Part shown: piece by piece, positions 37,516 to 46,590 of the stretch
Position numbering within the stretch: position 1 is the stretch's first letter
Layout: each line of letters begins with the position of its first letter
DNA from: Arenivirga flava
GTDB lineage: Bacteria > Actinomycetota > Actinomycetes > Actinomycetales > Microbacteriaceae
NCBI RefSeq assembly: GCF_030161575.1
Contig: NZ_BSUL01000001.1
Location: forward strand, 1,655,809-1,719,808
Length of the DNA: 64,000 bases
Direction: 5' to 3'
Translations under genes and position numbers: made by a program
The notes under the pieces: generated by a model
Database searches by the model: none
Seen by the model: only the letters and a program-made list of their open reading frames with translations
Told to the model about the DNA's origin: nothing

Positions 37516-37623
37516 GACAGGCTGGCTGGACAGGACAGGGCAGGCAGGCAGGCAGGCAGGCAGGACAGGCAGGCAGGACAGGCAGGCAGGCAGGACAGGA
37601 CAGGCAGGACAGGACAGGACAGG
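37516..37623. repeat. GGCA/GGACA microsatellite
   Basis: About 108 bases of mixed GGCA and GGACA units with no other sequence, ending 89 bases before the aldo/keto reductase start. The length is likely unstable. Confidence 0.88.
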
Positions 37624-37711
37624 CCCCGAGGGGGCGGACTGCGGCAGCTGCGCAACCGTGCGCCGGCCGGGCGATGCGGCCGGGGCCTGCGGCGCACGCC
37701 AGGATGGGGGC

Positions 37712-38551
37712 ATGACCTCCGCGATCAGCCCCACGCTCGCCCTGCACGACGGACGCGAGATCCCGCAGCTCGGCTTCGGGGTCTACAAGACGCCGCCGGC
37801 CCAGACCGCCGAGGCCGTCTCGGTGGCCCTGGCGGCCGGCTACCGGCACATCGACACCGCGACGCTCTACGCCAACGAGCAGGGCGTCGGCGAGGCGGTG
37901 CGCGCGAGCGGGCTCGACCGCGACGAGGTGTTCGTCACCACGAAGGTCTGGAACGCCGACCAGGGCTACGACGCCACCCTCGCCGCCTTCGCCGAGAGCG
38001 AGCGGCTGCTGGGCCTGGGCGTGGTCGACCTGTACCTGATCCACTGGCCGCAGCCCGCGCGCGGTCTCTTCGTCGACACCTACCGCGCCCTCGAGACCCT
38101 CAAGGGCGAGGGGCGGGTGCGCTCGATCGGCGTCAGCAACTTCGAGCCCGAGCATCTCGAGGCGCTGCGCGAGGCGGGCCTGGAGACGCCGGTGCTCAAC
38201 CAGGTGGAGCTGCACCCCCGCCTGCAGCAAGAGCAGGTGCGCGCCTACGGCGAGCGCCACGGCATCCTGACCGAGGCTTGGGCGCCACTCGGCCGCGGCA
38301 GCGTGCTCGACGACCCGGTGCTCGCGGGCATCGCCGCCGAGCACGGCATCTCCCCCGCCCAGGCGGTGCTGCGCTGGCACCTGCAGCAGGGGCGCATCGC
38401 GATCCCGAAGTCCGTGACGCCGGAGCGCATCCGCGACAACATCGACGTGTTCGGCTTCGTGCTCGACGAGGTGCAGATGGCCGCGATCGACGCGCTCGAC
38501 GCCGGCGAGTCGGGCCGCACCGGCAAGGTCCCGGGCGAGTTCAACGACTGA
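37712..38551 (+). CDS. Aldo/keto reductase (2,5-diketogluconate reductase type)
   Basis: A 279-residue NADPH-dependent carbonyl reductase. The catalytic tetrad is visible: Asp and Tyr in D-T-A-T-L-Y, Lys in T-T-K-V-W, and His in I-H-W-P; the cofactor loop I-P-K-S-V-T-P-E-R-I is near the C-terminus. Length and motifs fit the AKR5 group. CAGGAT followed by six bases before the ATG suggests a leaderless start. The physiological substrate is unknown. Confidence 0.88.
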   Translation: MTSAISPTLALHDGREIPQLGFGVYKTPPAQTAEAVSVALAAGYRHIDTATLYANEQGVGEAVRASGLDRDEVFVTTKVWNADQGYDATLAAFAESERLLGLGVVDLYLIHWPQPARGLFVDTYRALETLKGEGRVRSIGVSNFEPEHLEALREAGLETPVLNQVELHPRLQQEQVRAYGERHGILTEAWAPLGRGSVLDDPVLAGIAAEHGISPAQAVLRWHLQQGRIAIPKSVTPERIRDNIDVFGFVLDEVQMAAIDALDAGESGRTGKVPGEFND

Positions 38552-38582
38552 TCGAACGGATGCGGATGAGCGGAGCGGCACG

Positions 38583-39454
38583 ATGACCGGAGCGGTGCGG
38601 CGAGCGATCGTGATCGGCGACGCCCTCATCGACGAGTGGCAGGACGGCGACACGACCGTGGAGGCGGTCGGCGGCGCCGCGCTCAACGTGGCCGCAGGCC
38701 TGCGCACGCTGGGCGTCGATGCGCGCCTGGTCGCGATGGTCGGCGACGACGCGGACGGCGACGCCGTGCGCGCGCACCTCGAGGCCGCGCACGTGCCGCT
38801 CGTCGCGACCGCCGCACCGGACGGCACTGCTCGCGCGACCTCGGTGCGCATCGCGGGCGAGCCGAGCTACGTCTTCAACGAGGCCGCCATGCGGCGGCGG
38901 GTGGAGCTCGACGGGGTCGACCTCGGCGACGACCTGGTGGTCGTCAGCTGCGTGGCCTTCGACGACGCGCGCCAGGCCCGCGCGATCGCCGAGGTGCCGT
39001 CGCCCGAGGGCCGGCTCGTGATCGACCCGAACCCGCGCCCGGGCATGCTGAACGACCGCGACGCCTTCCGCGCCGGATTCCTCGAGGCGGCCTCGCGCGC
39101 GCTGCTCGTCAAGGTGAGCGATGAGGACGCCGCGGTGCTCGGCTTCGACGGGCTCGACGCGCTCGTGGCGGCGCTGCGCGCCTCCGGCACGCGGCTCGTT
39201 CTGGCGACGGAGGGGCCGCGGGGGCGAGCCTGCACGGCGAGGGTGTCGGCGCATCCGCTCCGGTGACCGTACAAGCGGATGCGGTCGTCGACACGATGGG
39301 CGCCGGCGACGCCACGCTCGCCACCGTCGTGGCGGGACTCGCGGCGGGCGAGCCGACGGATGCGGCCGGCTGGCAGGCGCTGCTGGACCGCGCGATGGCC
39401 GTGGCCGGGGCGACCTGCACCGCCTACGGGGCGCAGCTGCGACTGCCGCGGTGA
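38583..39454 (+). pseudogene. PfkB-family carbohydrate kinase, one apparent frameshift
   Basis: Corrected length is about 290 residues. The N-terminal part has V-G-G-A-A-L-N-V-A-A-G-L, matching the first PfkB signature. After the break, D-T-M-G-A-G-D-A-T-L-A contains the catalytic Asp of the second signature (normally D-T-x-G-A-G-D). At 39220-39224 five G occur where six restore frame. Without correction the kinase would lack its active site. It follows the aldo/keto reductase by 31 bp on the same strand; the sugar is unknown. Confidence 0.82.
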
Positions 39455-39502
39455 CCGGGATCGGCCGCATCGGTACCGCGGACCGCGTCGCCCGCACGGA
39501 CG

Positions 39503-39559
39503 CCGTCGCGTGACGCGAACGCCGCCGTGTGACGCGGACGCCGTCGCGTGACGCGAACG
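39503..39559. repeat. Three tandem 19-bp repeats
   Basis: CCGTCGCGTGACGCGAACG at 39503, a variant with four changes at 39522, and an exact copy of the first at 39541. They lie between the PfkB stop and its terminator. Confidence 0.85.
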
Positions 39560-39562
39560 CGA

Positions 39563-39595
39563 CGAGGGCCGGCACCCCACGGGTGCCGGCCCTCG
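39563..39595. terminator. Bidirectional terminator hairpin
   Basis: Perfect 15-bp stem (CGAGGGCCGGCACCC and complement) with a CAC loop, between convergent genes. Confidence 0.8.
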
Positions 39596-39613
39596 CACTG
39601 AAAGGGTCCGCGA

Positions 39614-39826
39614 CTAGCGCAGGTCCTCCTTGAACTCGTTCTTCGCCTGCACGGCGTCGCGGTCGGTCTCGGCCTTCTTGACGTCGGCCTCGGCCTTGCG
39701 CACCTCGGACTCGGCGCGGGCCTCGTCAGCCTTGTCGCTGATGCGGTCCTTCGCGTCCTCGACGGCCTCGCCGATCTTCTTGCCGGTCGCCGCGGCGGCG
39801 TCCTTCGCACTGTCGAGCAGTCCCAT
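39614..39826 (-). CDS. Small charged helical protein
   Basis: A 70-residue protein made of alternating Lys/Arg, Asp/Glu and Ala (A-K-D-A-A-A-A-T-G-K-K-I-G-E-A-V-E-D-A-K, then E-V-R-K-A-E-A-D-V-K-K-A-E), which predicts one long amphipathic helix or coiled coil. It resembles CsbD/LEA-like stress proteins in composition, but no family is certain. ATG 39826 follows AAGGAGG at good spacing, so it is probably well translated. Confidence 0.75.
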   Translation of the reverse strand: MGLLDSAKDAAAATGKKIGEAVEDAKDRISDKADEARAESEVRKAEADVKKAETDRDAVQAKNEFKEDLR

Positions 39827-39966
39827 GGCCCCTCCTTCGTTCGGGTGATGTCGTTCTCGGCGGTCGCACCGCCTGCGGATGACGATACGAAGGGGCGGAT
39901 GCGGCGGAGCACGCTCCCAGCGCTCGTCCACAGAACGCAGGGCGAGCATCGGGCGGGCGGCGGGCG

Positions 39967-39972
39967 TAGCGT
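39967..39972 (+). promoter_or_regulatory. -10 box, leaderless promoter
   Basis: TAGCGT, six bases, then ATG 39979; no ribosome site in between. Confidence 0.4.
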
Positions 39973-39978
39973 GGGCGC

Positions 39979-41145
39979 ATGGGTGACGCGGCGCGGTTCC
40001 GGCTCGAGGACGATCTGCTGGAGCGCATCCGCTCCCGGGCCGCCGGCTACGACGCCGCGAACGCCTTCCCGCACGAGGACCTCGCCGAGCTGCGCGAGGC
40101 CGGCTACCTCGAGGCCGGCGTACCGGTCGAGCTCGGCGGCCACGGGCTGGGCCTGCGCGAGCTGGCCGCCGAGCAGCGCCGGCTCGCCGCCGCCGCGCCG
40201 GCCACCGCGCTCGCGATCAACATGCACCTGGTCTGGACGAGCGTCGCGGTGGTGCTGCGCGAGCGCGGCGACGCCTCGCTCGAGTTCCTGCTGCGCGAGG
40301 CCGCGGCCGGCGAGCTCTTCGCCTTCGGCATCAGCGAGGCGGGCAACGACCTCGTGCTCTTCGATTCCGGAACGGTCGCTGAGCCGCAGCCGGACGGCGG
40401 CTACCGCTTCACCGGCCGCAAGGTCTTCACCTCGCTCGCGCCCGCCTGGACGCGCCTCGGCGTCTTCGGCCGGGACGACGTCTCCGCCGACGCGCCCAAG
40501 CTGGTCTACGCCTTCCTCGAGCGCGGCGACGCGATCGTCGCCGAGGACGACTGGGACATGCTCGGCATGCGTGCGACCCGCTCGAACACGACCTCCCTCC
40601 ACGGCGCGCCGGCCGCATCCGACCGGGTGATCCGACGCCTCGATCCGGGGCCGAACCCCGATCCGCTGGTCTTCGCGATCTTCGCGAGCTTCGAGGTGCT
40701 CATCGCCAACGTGTACGCGGGGCTCGCGACGCGCGCGCTGGAGCTGGCGGCCGCATCCGCCTCCGCCCGGACATCGCGGTCGACGGGGCTCCGCGCCGCC
40801 GACGACCCGGTCACGCGCTGGAGGGTCGCCGAGGCGGCGATCGAGCTCGACGGGCTGCTGATCGAGGCGGATGCGCTCGCGCGCGACGTCGACGAGCAGG
40901 CCGGGCACGGCAGCCTGTGGTTCGCGAAGCTCGTGGGCCTCAAGACGCGGGCGGCCCGGGTCTCCGGCGAGGTCGTGCGCGAGGCCGCGGCGATCGCGGG
41001 CGCGGCCGGGTACCGGGCGGATGCGGAGCTCGCCCGACTGCAGCGCGACGTGCTCGCGGCCGGCTTCCATCCGTCCAACGAGGACAGCGCGCACCGCACG
41101 GTCGCGGACGCCTGGCTCGGGCCGATCACGCCGCCCTCCGCCTGA
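39979..41145 (+). CDS. Acyl-CoA dehydrogenase family protein
   Basis: A 388-residue flavoprotein fold: an N-terminal helical domain (E-D-L-A-E-L-R-E-A-G-Y-L, V-E-L-G-G-H-G-L-G), a middle beta domain (F-G-I-S-E-A-G-N-D, Y-R-F-T-G-R-K-V-F-T-S) and a C-terminal helical domain. No glutamate equivalent to the acyl-CoA base is obvious in the last third, so it may belong to the FMNH2-dependent hydroxylase/desulfurising branch. Substrate unknown. Confidence 0.75.
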   Translation: MGDAARFRLEDDLLERIRSRAAGYDAANAFPHEDLAELREAGYLEAGVPVELGGHGLGLRELAAEQRRLAAAAPATALAINMHLVWTSVAVVLRERGDASLEFLLREAAAGELFAFGISEAGNDLVLFDSGTVAEPQPDGGYRFTGRKVFTSLAPAWTRLGVFGRDDVSADAPKLVYAFLERGDAIVAEDDWDMLGMRATRSNTTSLHGAPAASDRVIRRLDPGPNPDPLVFAIFASFEVLIANVYAGLATRALELAAASASARTSRSTGLRAADDPVTRWRVAEAAIELDGLLIEADALARDVDEQAGHGSLWFAKLVGLKTRAARVSGEVVREAAAIAGAAGYRADAELARLQRDVLAAGFHPSNEDSAHRTVADAWLGPITPPSA

Positions 41146-41263
41146 GGGCCGCGGTCGAGGGGACGGCAGATGCCGTCGCACGGCCGGGGAAGGACCTCGA
41201 CCGTCCCCTCGTCGGCGAACGGCCGGGCGTCGGGCCGTCTGCCGCCGGCAGGTACGATCTCCT

Positions 41264-42742
41264 GTGACCTCCGAGACCCCCGCACCCCAGCACGGCCCGA
41301 GCGGCATCGACCCCGACGAGCTGGCGACGACGCTCAAGGTGCTCGGCATGGTGCACACCGTCGACGAGGAGCACCCCGACTTCGTCGCCGTGCGTCGCGC
41401 CACCGGCAAGATGTTCAAGGCCGTCAAGACGCACCGCCGGCTCGAGAAGCGCGCCGAGATCGCCGAGTGGGACCGGGCCGTCGTGGCCGCCACCGCCACG
41501 GGCGCCGCCGACCGCATCGATGACGAGACCCGTGGCATCCCGCTGGCGACCCGGGTGGAGACCCCGATCGCCGGCGAGCTGCGCAAGCCGCGCCCCTGCT
41601 ACGTCTGTAAGCAGGACTACACGCTCGTCGACGCGTTCTACCATCAGCTCTGCCCGCGGTGCGCGGCCGAGAACCACGCCAAGCGCGACGCGCGCACCGA
41701 CCTCACCGGCAGGCGGGCGCTGCTCACCGGCGGCCGCGCCAAGATCGGCATGTACATCGCACTGCGGCTGCTGCGCGACGGCGCCCACACCACGATCACC
41801 ACCCGCTTCCCGCGCGACGCGGTGCGCCGCTTCCAGTCGCTGCCCGACTCGGCGGACTGGCTGCACCGCCTGCGCATCGTCGGCATCGACCTCCGCGACC
41901 CGGCCCAGGTGATCGGCCTCGCCGAGGACGTCGCGGCGCAGGGGCCGCTCGACATCCTCATCAACAACGCCGCGCAGACGGTGCGCCGCACCAAGGGCGC
42001 GTACCAGCCGCTCGTCGAGGCCGAGCTCGCGCCACTGCCCGACGGGCCGCTGCCGGAACTCGTGACCTTCGGGCACACCAACGACGCGCATCCGCTCGCC
42101 CTGACGCAGTCGGTGACGGCGCATCCGATCCTCGCCGCGGCGGCCTCCAAAGCCGAGGAGCTCACCGACCTCGCGATGGCGGCAGGCAGCTCGAGCATCG
42201 AGAAGCACCGCATGGGCACCGCGATCGACGCCGGCGGTCTGGTGCCCGACGAGGCGCACACCAACAGCTGGGTGCAGGCGGTGGAGGAGGTCGAGCCGAT
42301 CGAGCTGCTCGAGGTGCAGCTGGCCAACTCGACGGCGCCGTTCATCCTCATCTCGAAGCTGCGCGAGTCCATGAAGCAGTCGCCTGCACGGCGCAAGTAC
42401 ATCGTCAACGTCAGCGCGATGGAGGGCGTCTTCAACCGCGGCTACAAGGGCCCCGGCCACCCGCACACGAACATGGCGAAGGCCGCGGTCAACATGCTCA
42501 CCCGCACGAGCGGCCGCGAGATGTTCGAGACCGACGGCATCCTCATGACCAGCGTCGACACCGGCTGGATCACCGACGAGCGCCCGCACTTCACCAAGCT
42601 GCGCCTCGCGGAGGAGGGCTTCCACGCCCCGCTCGACCTGGTCGACGGCGCCGCGCGCGTCTACGACCCGATCGTGCGCGGTGAGGACGGCGAGGACCTC
42701 TACGGCATCTTCCTCAAGGACTACGCCAAGTCGCAGTGGTGA
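41264..42742 (+). CDS. Large SDR oxidoreductase with an internal zinc-ribbon-like motif
   Basis: A 492-residue protein, much longer than classical SDRs (about 250). Residues 1-145 include paired cysteines C-Y-V-C and C-P-R-C about 17 residues apart, a probable zinc site. The Rossmann part (from about 150) has T-G-G-R-A-K-I-G-M-Y and N-N-A-A-Q. Where SDRs have Tyr-x-x-x-Lys, this protein has T-N-M-A-K-A-A-V, so the catalytic Tyr is Thr. It starts at GTG 41264, five bases after TACGAT, probably leaderless. Function unknown. Confidence 0.75.
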   Translation: MTSETPAPQHGPSGIDPDELATTLKVLGMVHTVDEEHPDFVAVRRATGKMFKAVKTHRRLEKRAEIAEWDRAVVAATATGAADRIDDETRGIPLATRVETPIAGELRKPRPCYVCKQDYTLVDAFYHQLCPRCAAENHAKRDARTDLTGRRALLTGGRAKIGMYIALRLLRDGAHTTITTRFPRDAVRRFQSLPDSADWLHRLRIVGIDLRDPAQVIGLAEDVAAQGPLDILINNAAQTVRRTKGAYQPLVEAELAPLPDGPLPELVTFGHTNDAHPLALTQSVTAHPILAAAASKAEELTDLAMAAGSSSIEKHRMGTAIDAGGLVPDEAHTNSWVQAVEEVEPIELLEVQLANSTAPFILISKLRESMKQSPARRKYIVNVSAMEGVFNRGYKGPGHPHTNMAKAAVNMLTRTSGREMFETDGILMTSVDTGWITDERPHFTKLRLAEEGFHAPLDLVDGAARVYDPIVRGEDGEDLYGIFLKDYAKSQW

Positions 42743-42766
42743 GCGCGGGTCGCTAGGTTGAGCAGC

Positions 42767-43147
42767 GTGCGCCGCCGCCTGCTGCTCCTCCTGCCCGTGC
42801 TGCTGTTGCTGGCGAGCGGATGCGCGGTGCCGCACGAGCACCCGACGGAGGCGGAGGTCTGGCTCGACGCGCAGAGCGCCGCCGGACCCGGCCCTTCCGG
42901 CGGTGGACTGCTCGACGGCGTCTCGGACTCCGCGGTGGGCCTCGGGGGTCTGGAGTCCGGCGCCTACGACGCGACATTCAGCTGCTTCGGGACGTCGGTG
43001 CGCTTCGCCTTCGAGGACCGGGACCTCGACCTCGACTGCTCGGAGTCCCGCGTCGAGCGCATGCAGGCGGAGACCGCGCTGGATGTCAGGGCGTCCAGCG
43101 AGGACGAGGGCGCCTGGTACGTGCGGCTGGCGCCCGCGGAGGCGTGA
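42767..43147 (+). CDS. Small lipoprotein of unknown function
   Basis: A 126-residue protein with a short basic N-terminus, a Leu-rich hydrophobic core and the lipobox A-S-G-C, so exported and lipidated. The mature part has two further cysteines about 20 residues apart. No family recognised. TAGGTT ends seven bases before the GTG at 42767, which is preferred to a TTG three codons upstream that overlaps the -10 box. Confidence 0.65.
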   Translation: MRRRLLLLLPVLLLLASGCAVPHEHPTEAEVWLDAQSAAGPGPSGGGLLDGVSDSAVGLGGLESGAYDATFSCFGTSVRFAFEDRDLDLDCSESRVERMQAETALDVRASSEDEGAWYVRLAPAEA

Positions 43148-43216
43148 ACGGCGCGCATCCGCTCTGCTAGCCTGGCCGGCTGCCCGGCGACCGACCGGTC
43201 GGCGGAAGGCGCTGCC

Positions 43217-44290
43217 ATGACGTTCACCATCGTGGAGCCGCAGGTGCCCGCGCCCGAGGGGTCGGCCGACGCGGCGCGCTTCACCGGCTCGATCGACGTG
43301 CGCAACGCCGTCGAGAACGAGCCGTTTGGCACCGGCGAGGAGCTGTCGTTCCAGCCGGAGGAGCTGCTGCCGCAGTGGTCCGACCCGGCGGAGCCCAAGA
43401 GGCTGCTGGTGGCCGAGATCGACGGTCGGGTCGTGGCCCGCGGGCTCACCGAGACCCGCTCGGCGCCCGGCTGGCCCGTCTGCTACGTCTCGGTGCAGGT
43501 ACTGCCCGAGGCCCGCGGCCTCGGTATCGGCAGCGCGCTGCTCGATCGGATCGAGGCCGGCGCGCGCGCCGAGGGCCGCACGCGCCTGCTCGCCTGGGTG
43601 GCCGTGCCTCCGCTCGACGGGCCGTCCCTCCCCTCTCCGACCGGCTTCGGCTCGGTGCCGGAGGCGGCGTCGTCGACCGGCTTCCTGCTGCGCCGCGGCT
43701 GGCGGCTCGAGCAGGTGGAGAGGGCCAGCCGCTACCCGCTGCCCGAGGGGCTCGGCGACCTCGAGCAGCGCGTCGCGGAGACGCTCGAGCGCAGCGGCGG
43801 CGTCTACCGCGTGCACGCCTGGGCCGGCCGCACGCCGCCCGAGTGGCGCGAGCACCTGGCCGCGCTCCGCACGCGCATGACGACGGATGCGCCCAGCGCC
43901 GGCCTCGAGGACCCGGAGGACGTCTGGACGGTCGACCGCCTGCTGGAGGCCGAGGAGTCGGATGCGGCGAGCCCGCGCACGACCCTCACCGCCGTGGTCG
44001 AGCACGTGCCGAGCGGGGCGCTCGTGGGCTACAACCAGCTCAGCGTGCCCGCCGAGCGCCACCGTCCCGTGCACCAGGAGGACACCCTGGTGGTGCGCGA
44101 GCACCGCGGGCACCGGCTGGGCATGCTGCTCAAGGTGGCGAACCTGCTCGAGCTGCAGCGCCGCGACCCCGGGCACCCGAGCGTGCTCACCTACAACGCC
44201 GAGGAGAACCGCCCGATGCTCGACGTCAACGAGGCGCTCGGCTTCGTGCCGATCGGCTACGAGGGCGCCTGGCGGAAGGACCTGGTGTAG
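43217..44290 (+). CDS. Tandem GNAT N-acetyltransferase
   Basis: A 357-residue protein with two GNAT folds. The first (about 5-170) has the acetyl-CoA loop P-E-A-R-G-L-G-I-G-S-A-L-L; the second (about 190-350) has V-R-E-H-R-G-H-R-L-G-M-L-L and N-x-x-N-R-P-M-L near the end. Double-GNAT proteins of this size in actinobacteria include mycothiol synthase-like and antibiotic acetyltransferase-like members; the substrate cannot be read from sequence. ATG 43217 follows GGAAGG. Confidence 0.8.
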   Translation: MTFTIVEPQVPAPEGSADAARFTGSIDVRNAVENEPFGTGEELSFQPEELLPQWSDPAEPKRLLVAEIDGRVVARGLTETRSAPGWPVCYVSVQVLPEARGLGIGSALLDRIEAGARAEGRTRLLAWVAVPPLDGPSLPSPTGFGSVPEAASSTGFLLRRGWRLEQVERASRYPLPEGLGDLEQRVAETLERSGGVYRVHAWAGRTPPEWREHLAALRTRMTTDAPSAGLEDPEDVWTVDRLLEAEESDAASPRTTLTAVVEHVPSGALVGYNQLSVPAERHRPVHQEDTLVVREHRGHRLGMLLKVANLLELQRRDPGHPSVLTYNAEENRPMLDVNEALGFVPIGYEGAWRKDLV

Positions 44291-44328
44291 GCGGCACGGG
44301 CCCGGCCTCGGGCACAACCTCCGGCGTG

Positions 44329-44392
44329 ACTCATCATCGAAGCGACGATTCAGCTCCTCCGCGGGCGCTGAGTCGTCGCTCCGGTGCTGAGT
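44329..44392. repeat. TGAGTCGTCG palindromic element, copy 1
   Basis: 24-base arms (44329-44352 and 44369-44392) complementary except about four positions, 16-base loop. The right arm is identical to the right arm of copy 3 at 54523-54546, 10 kb away. Confidence 0.8.
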
Positions 44393-44505
44393 CGTCGGCA
44401 CGGCCGGCGGGCGGGATGCGAGGACGGGCTCGGCCAGCGACATCCGGGCCCCGCCGCGCCTGGTCCCCGCCCGCCGCACCGGCCTCACGCCGGTCCATAC
44501 GCACG

Positions 44506-44569
44506 ACTCAGCGTCGAGGCGACGAGTCAGCACGGCCGAACCGCATGAGTCGTCGCCTCGACGCTGAGT
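44506..44569. repeat. TGAGTCGTCG palindromic element, copy 2
   Basis: 24-base arms (44506-44529 and 44546-44569) with a single mismatch and a 16-base loop: a very stable hairpin in either transcript. Confidence 0.85.
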
Positions 44570-44681
44570 TGCACGACCCGGACGCGCGGCCCCGCGCGCA
44601 CCCGAGCCGCCGCGCGCACCCGAGCCGCCGCGCCGTGACGCGTGCGGCGCGCATCCATCCGCCCTGCGCCAGGATGAGCCC

Positions 44682-46463
44682 ATGCCACTCGCGATCGAGG
44701 ACTACGCGCTCATCGGCGACTGCCATACCGGCGCGCTCGTCGGCACCGACGGCAGCATCGACTGGCTCTGCCTGCCGCGCTTCGACTCGTCGAGCACCTT
44801 CGGCGCCCTGCTCGGCGACGAGCGCCACGGCCGCTGGCTGCTTGCGCCCGAGGACCCGCAGGCGCGCATGCTCGGGCGCGGCTACGACGACGGCACCTTC
44901 ACGCTCATCACCCGGTGGGCCACGCCGACCGGCGAGGTCGAGGTGCTCGACGTGATGCCGCACGGCGATCGACGAGCGGATGTGGTGCGCCGGGTGCGCG
45001 GCGTCTCCGGCACCGTGCGGATGCGGCAGGAGCTGCGCATCCGTTTCGACTACGCCGCCGCGATGCCCTGGGTGCGCCAGTCGGAGGACGAGCAGGCGCT
45101 CATCGCGACGGCCGGACCGGATGCGGTGATCGTGCGCGGTCCGCGGCTGCGCGCGACCGATCACCGCCACGAGGCCGTCTTCGACGTGGCCGCCGGTGAG
45201 CGGGTCGACACGGTGCTCACCTGGTACCCGGCGCACCGGGAGCCGCCGGCCCCGATCGACGTCGACGAGCAGCTCGACCGCACGAACGACTGGTGGCGGC
45301 GCTGGTCCGAGGGCTGCGATGCGCCCGGCCGCTACGAGGGGATCGTGCGGCGCTCGCTGCTCGTGCTGCGCGCGCTCACGCACGAGGACACCGGCGGCAT
45401 CGTGGCCGCGGCCACCACGAGCCTGCCCGAGGACTTCGGCGGCGAGCGCAACTGGGACTACCGCTACGTCTGGCTGCGCGACGCCTCGCTCACGCTGCAG
45501 TCGCTCATGCTGCACGGCTTCCGCGAGGAGGCGGACCACTGGCGCGGCTGGCTGCTGCGGGCGATCGCCGGCGATCCGGCCGACGTGCAGATCATGTACG
45601 GGCTCTCCGGCGAACGCCGCCTGCCCGAGCGCGACCTCGACAGCCTGCCCGGCTACCGCGGGAGCGCTCCCGCCCGGGTCGGCAACGACGCGTACACGCA
45701 GTACCAGGGCGACATCTTCGGCGAGGTGATGATCGCGCTCGACGAGGCGCGAGGGCTCGGCGTGACCGAGAGCACCGACTCGTGGGCGCTGCAGGTGGCG
45801 CTGCTGCGCGACATCGAGCTGCACTGGGACCGCGAGGATCGCGGCATCTGGGAGATCCGCGGGCCGGAGCAGCACTTCACGCACTCGCGCGCCATGATCT
45901 GGGCCGCCTTCGACCGCGGCATCCGGGCGGTGCGCGAGCTCGGCCTGCCGGGGCCGGTGGAGCGCTGGGAGGCGCTGCGCGACCGGGTGCGCGACGAGAT
46001 CGAGCAGGAGGGCTGGAACGCCGAGCTGGGCGCCTACACGCAGGTGTACGGCGGCAGCGAGGTCGATGCGTCGCTGCTGCAGCTCGCCCAGATCGGCTTC
46101 GTCGACTGGACGGACGAGCGGATGCTGGGCACGGTCGCCGCTGTCGAGCGCGACCTCCTGCGGGACGGCCTGCTGCTGCGGTACCGCACGGACGCCGGTG
46201 TGGACGGGCTGCGCGGCGACGAGCATCCGTTCCTCGCCTGCTCGTTCTGGCTCGTGGAGCAGTACGCCCGCTCGGGCCGGTTCGACGAGGCGGTCGCGCT
46301 CATGGACCGCCTGGTCGGTTTCGCGAACGACGTGGGGCTGCTCGCGGAGGAGATCGACCCCGCGACGGGCCGGCACGCCGGCAACACCCCGCAGGCCTTC
46401 TCGCACCTGGCGCTCGTGCGGGCCGCGGACGCGATCCACGCCGCCGAGACCGCGGGCCCCTGA
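44682..46463 (+). CDS. GH15 glycosidase (trehalase/glucoamylase type)
   Basis: A 593-residue cytoplasmic protein: N-terminal beta-sandwich, then an (alpha/alpha)6 barrel. G-I-W-E-I-R-G carries the likely general acid and L-A-E-E-I-D-P-A-T-G-R-H-A-G-N-T-P-Q-A-F the general base, as in GH15. The N-D-Y-R-Y-V-W-L-R-D-A-like segment (W-D-Y-R-Y-V-W-L-R-D-A) lines the -1 subsite. Actinobacterial members of this length without signal peptide are often trehalases, but glucoamylase activity cannot be excluded. CAGGAT lies six bases before the ATG. Confidence 0.85.
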   Translation: MPLAIEDYALIGDCHTGALVGTDGSIDWLCLPRFDSSSTFGALLGDERHGRWLLAPEDPQARMLGRGYDDGTFTLITRWATPTGEVEVLDVMPHGDRRADVVRRVRGVSGTVRMRQELRIRFDYAAAMPWVRQSEDEQALIATAGPDAVIVRGPRLRATDHRHEAVFDVAAGERVDTVLTWYPAHREPPAPIDVDEQLDRTNDWWRRWSEGCDAPGRYEGIVRRSLLVLRALTHEDTGGIVAAATTSLPEDFGGERNWDYRYVWLRDASLTLQSLMLHGFREEADHWRGWLLRAIAGDPADVQIMYGLSGERRLPERDLDSLPGYRGSAPARVGNDAYTQYQGDIFGEVMIALDEARGLGVTESTDSWALQVALLRDIELHWDREDRGIWEIRGPEQHFTHSRAMIWAAFDRGIRAVRELGLPGPVERWEALRDRVRDEIEQEGWNAELGAYTQVYGGSEVDASLLQLAQIGFVDWTDERMLGTVAAVERDLLRDGLLLRYRTDAGVDGLRGDEHPFLACSFWLVEQYARSGRFDEAVALMDRLVGFANDVGLLAEEIDPATGRHAGNTPQAFSHLALVRAADAIHAAETAGP

Positions 46464-46590
46464 CACGGATCGCACGACGACCCCCGAACCGGGGAGGCGG
46501 CTCCCAGGACCGCGGCGTACACTCGGCCCGGTCGCCACCCCGTTCCGCGACGCGCCCCACCGTTCGACCGCTCTCCGGAAACACCTCTCG

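Larger units (their letters stand above)
36876..37711. other. 836-bp repeat-filled intergenic region
   Basis: No gene is supported here. Open frames on both strands come from repeats and show no family resemblance. It contains a hexanucleotide microsatellite, three copies of an 80-bp hairpin-ended element and a GGCA/GGACA microsatellite, each listed separately. Confidence 0.7.
44291..44681. other. 391-bp intergenic region with two palindromic elements
   Basis: Between two co-directional genes; no coding frame is supported. It holds two members of the TGAGTCGTCG palindrome family. CAGGAT at 44670-44675 is six bases before the next ATG and is the likely -10 box. Confidence 0.6.

Noticed and set aside
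37028-37623. CRISPR array
   Set aside because: Only three repeats, of 80 bp, with unequal spacing and hairpin ends; no uniform spacers or cas genes.
40871-41263. N-terminal extension of the large SDR into the acyl-CoA dehydrogenase gene
   Set aside because: It would overlap a conserved gene by more than 270 bases, and GTG 41264 has a promoter box at the right distance.
41126-44683. Long minus-strand open frame
   Set aside because: It overlaps the SDR, lipoprotein and GNAT genes, which have recognisable motifs and start signals; only GC-driven lack of stops explains it.
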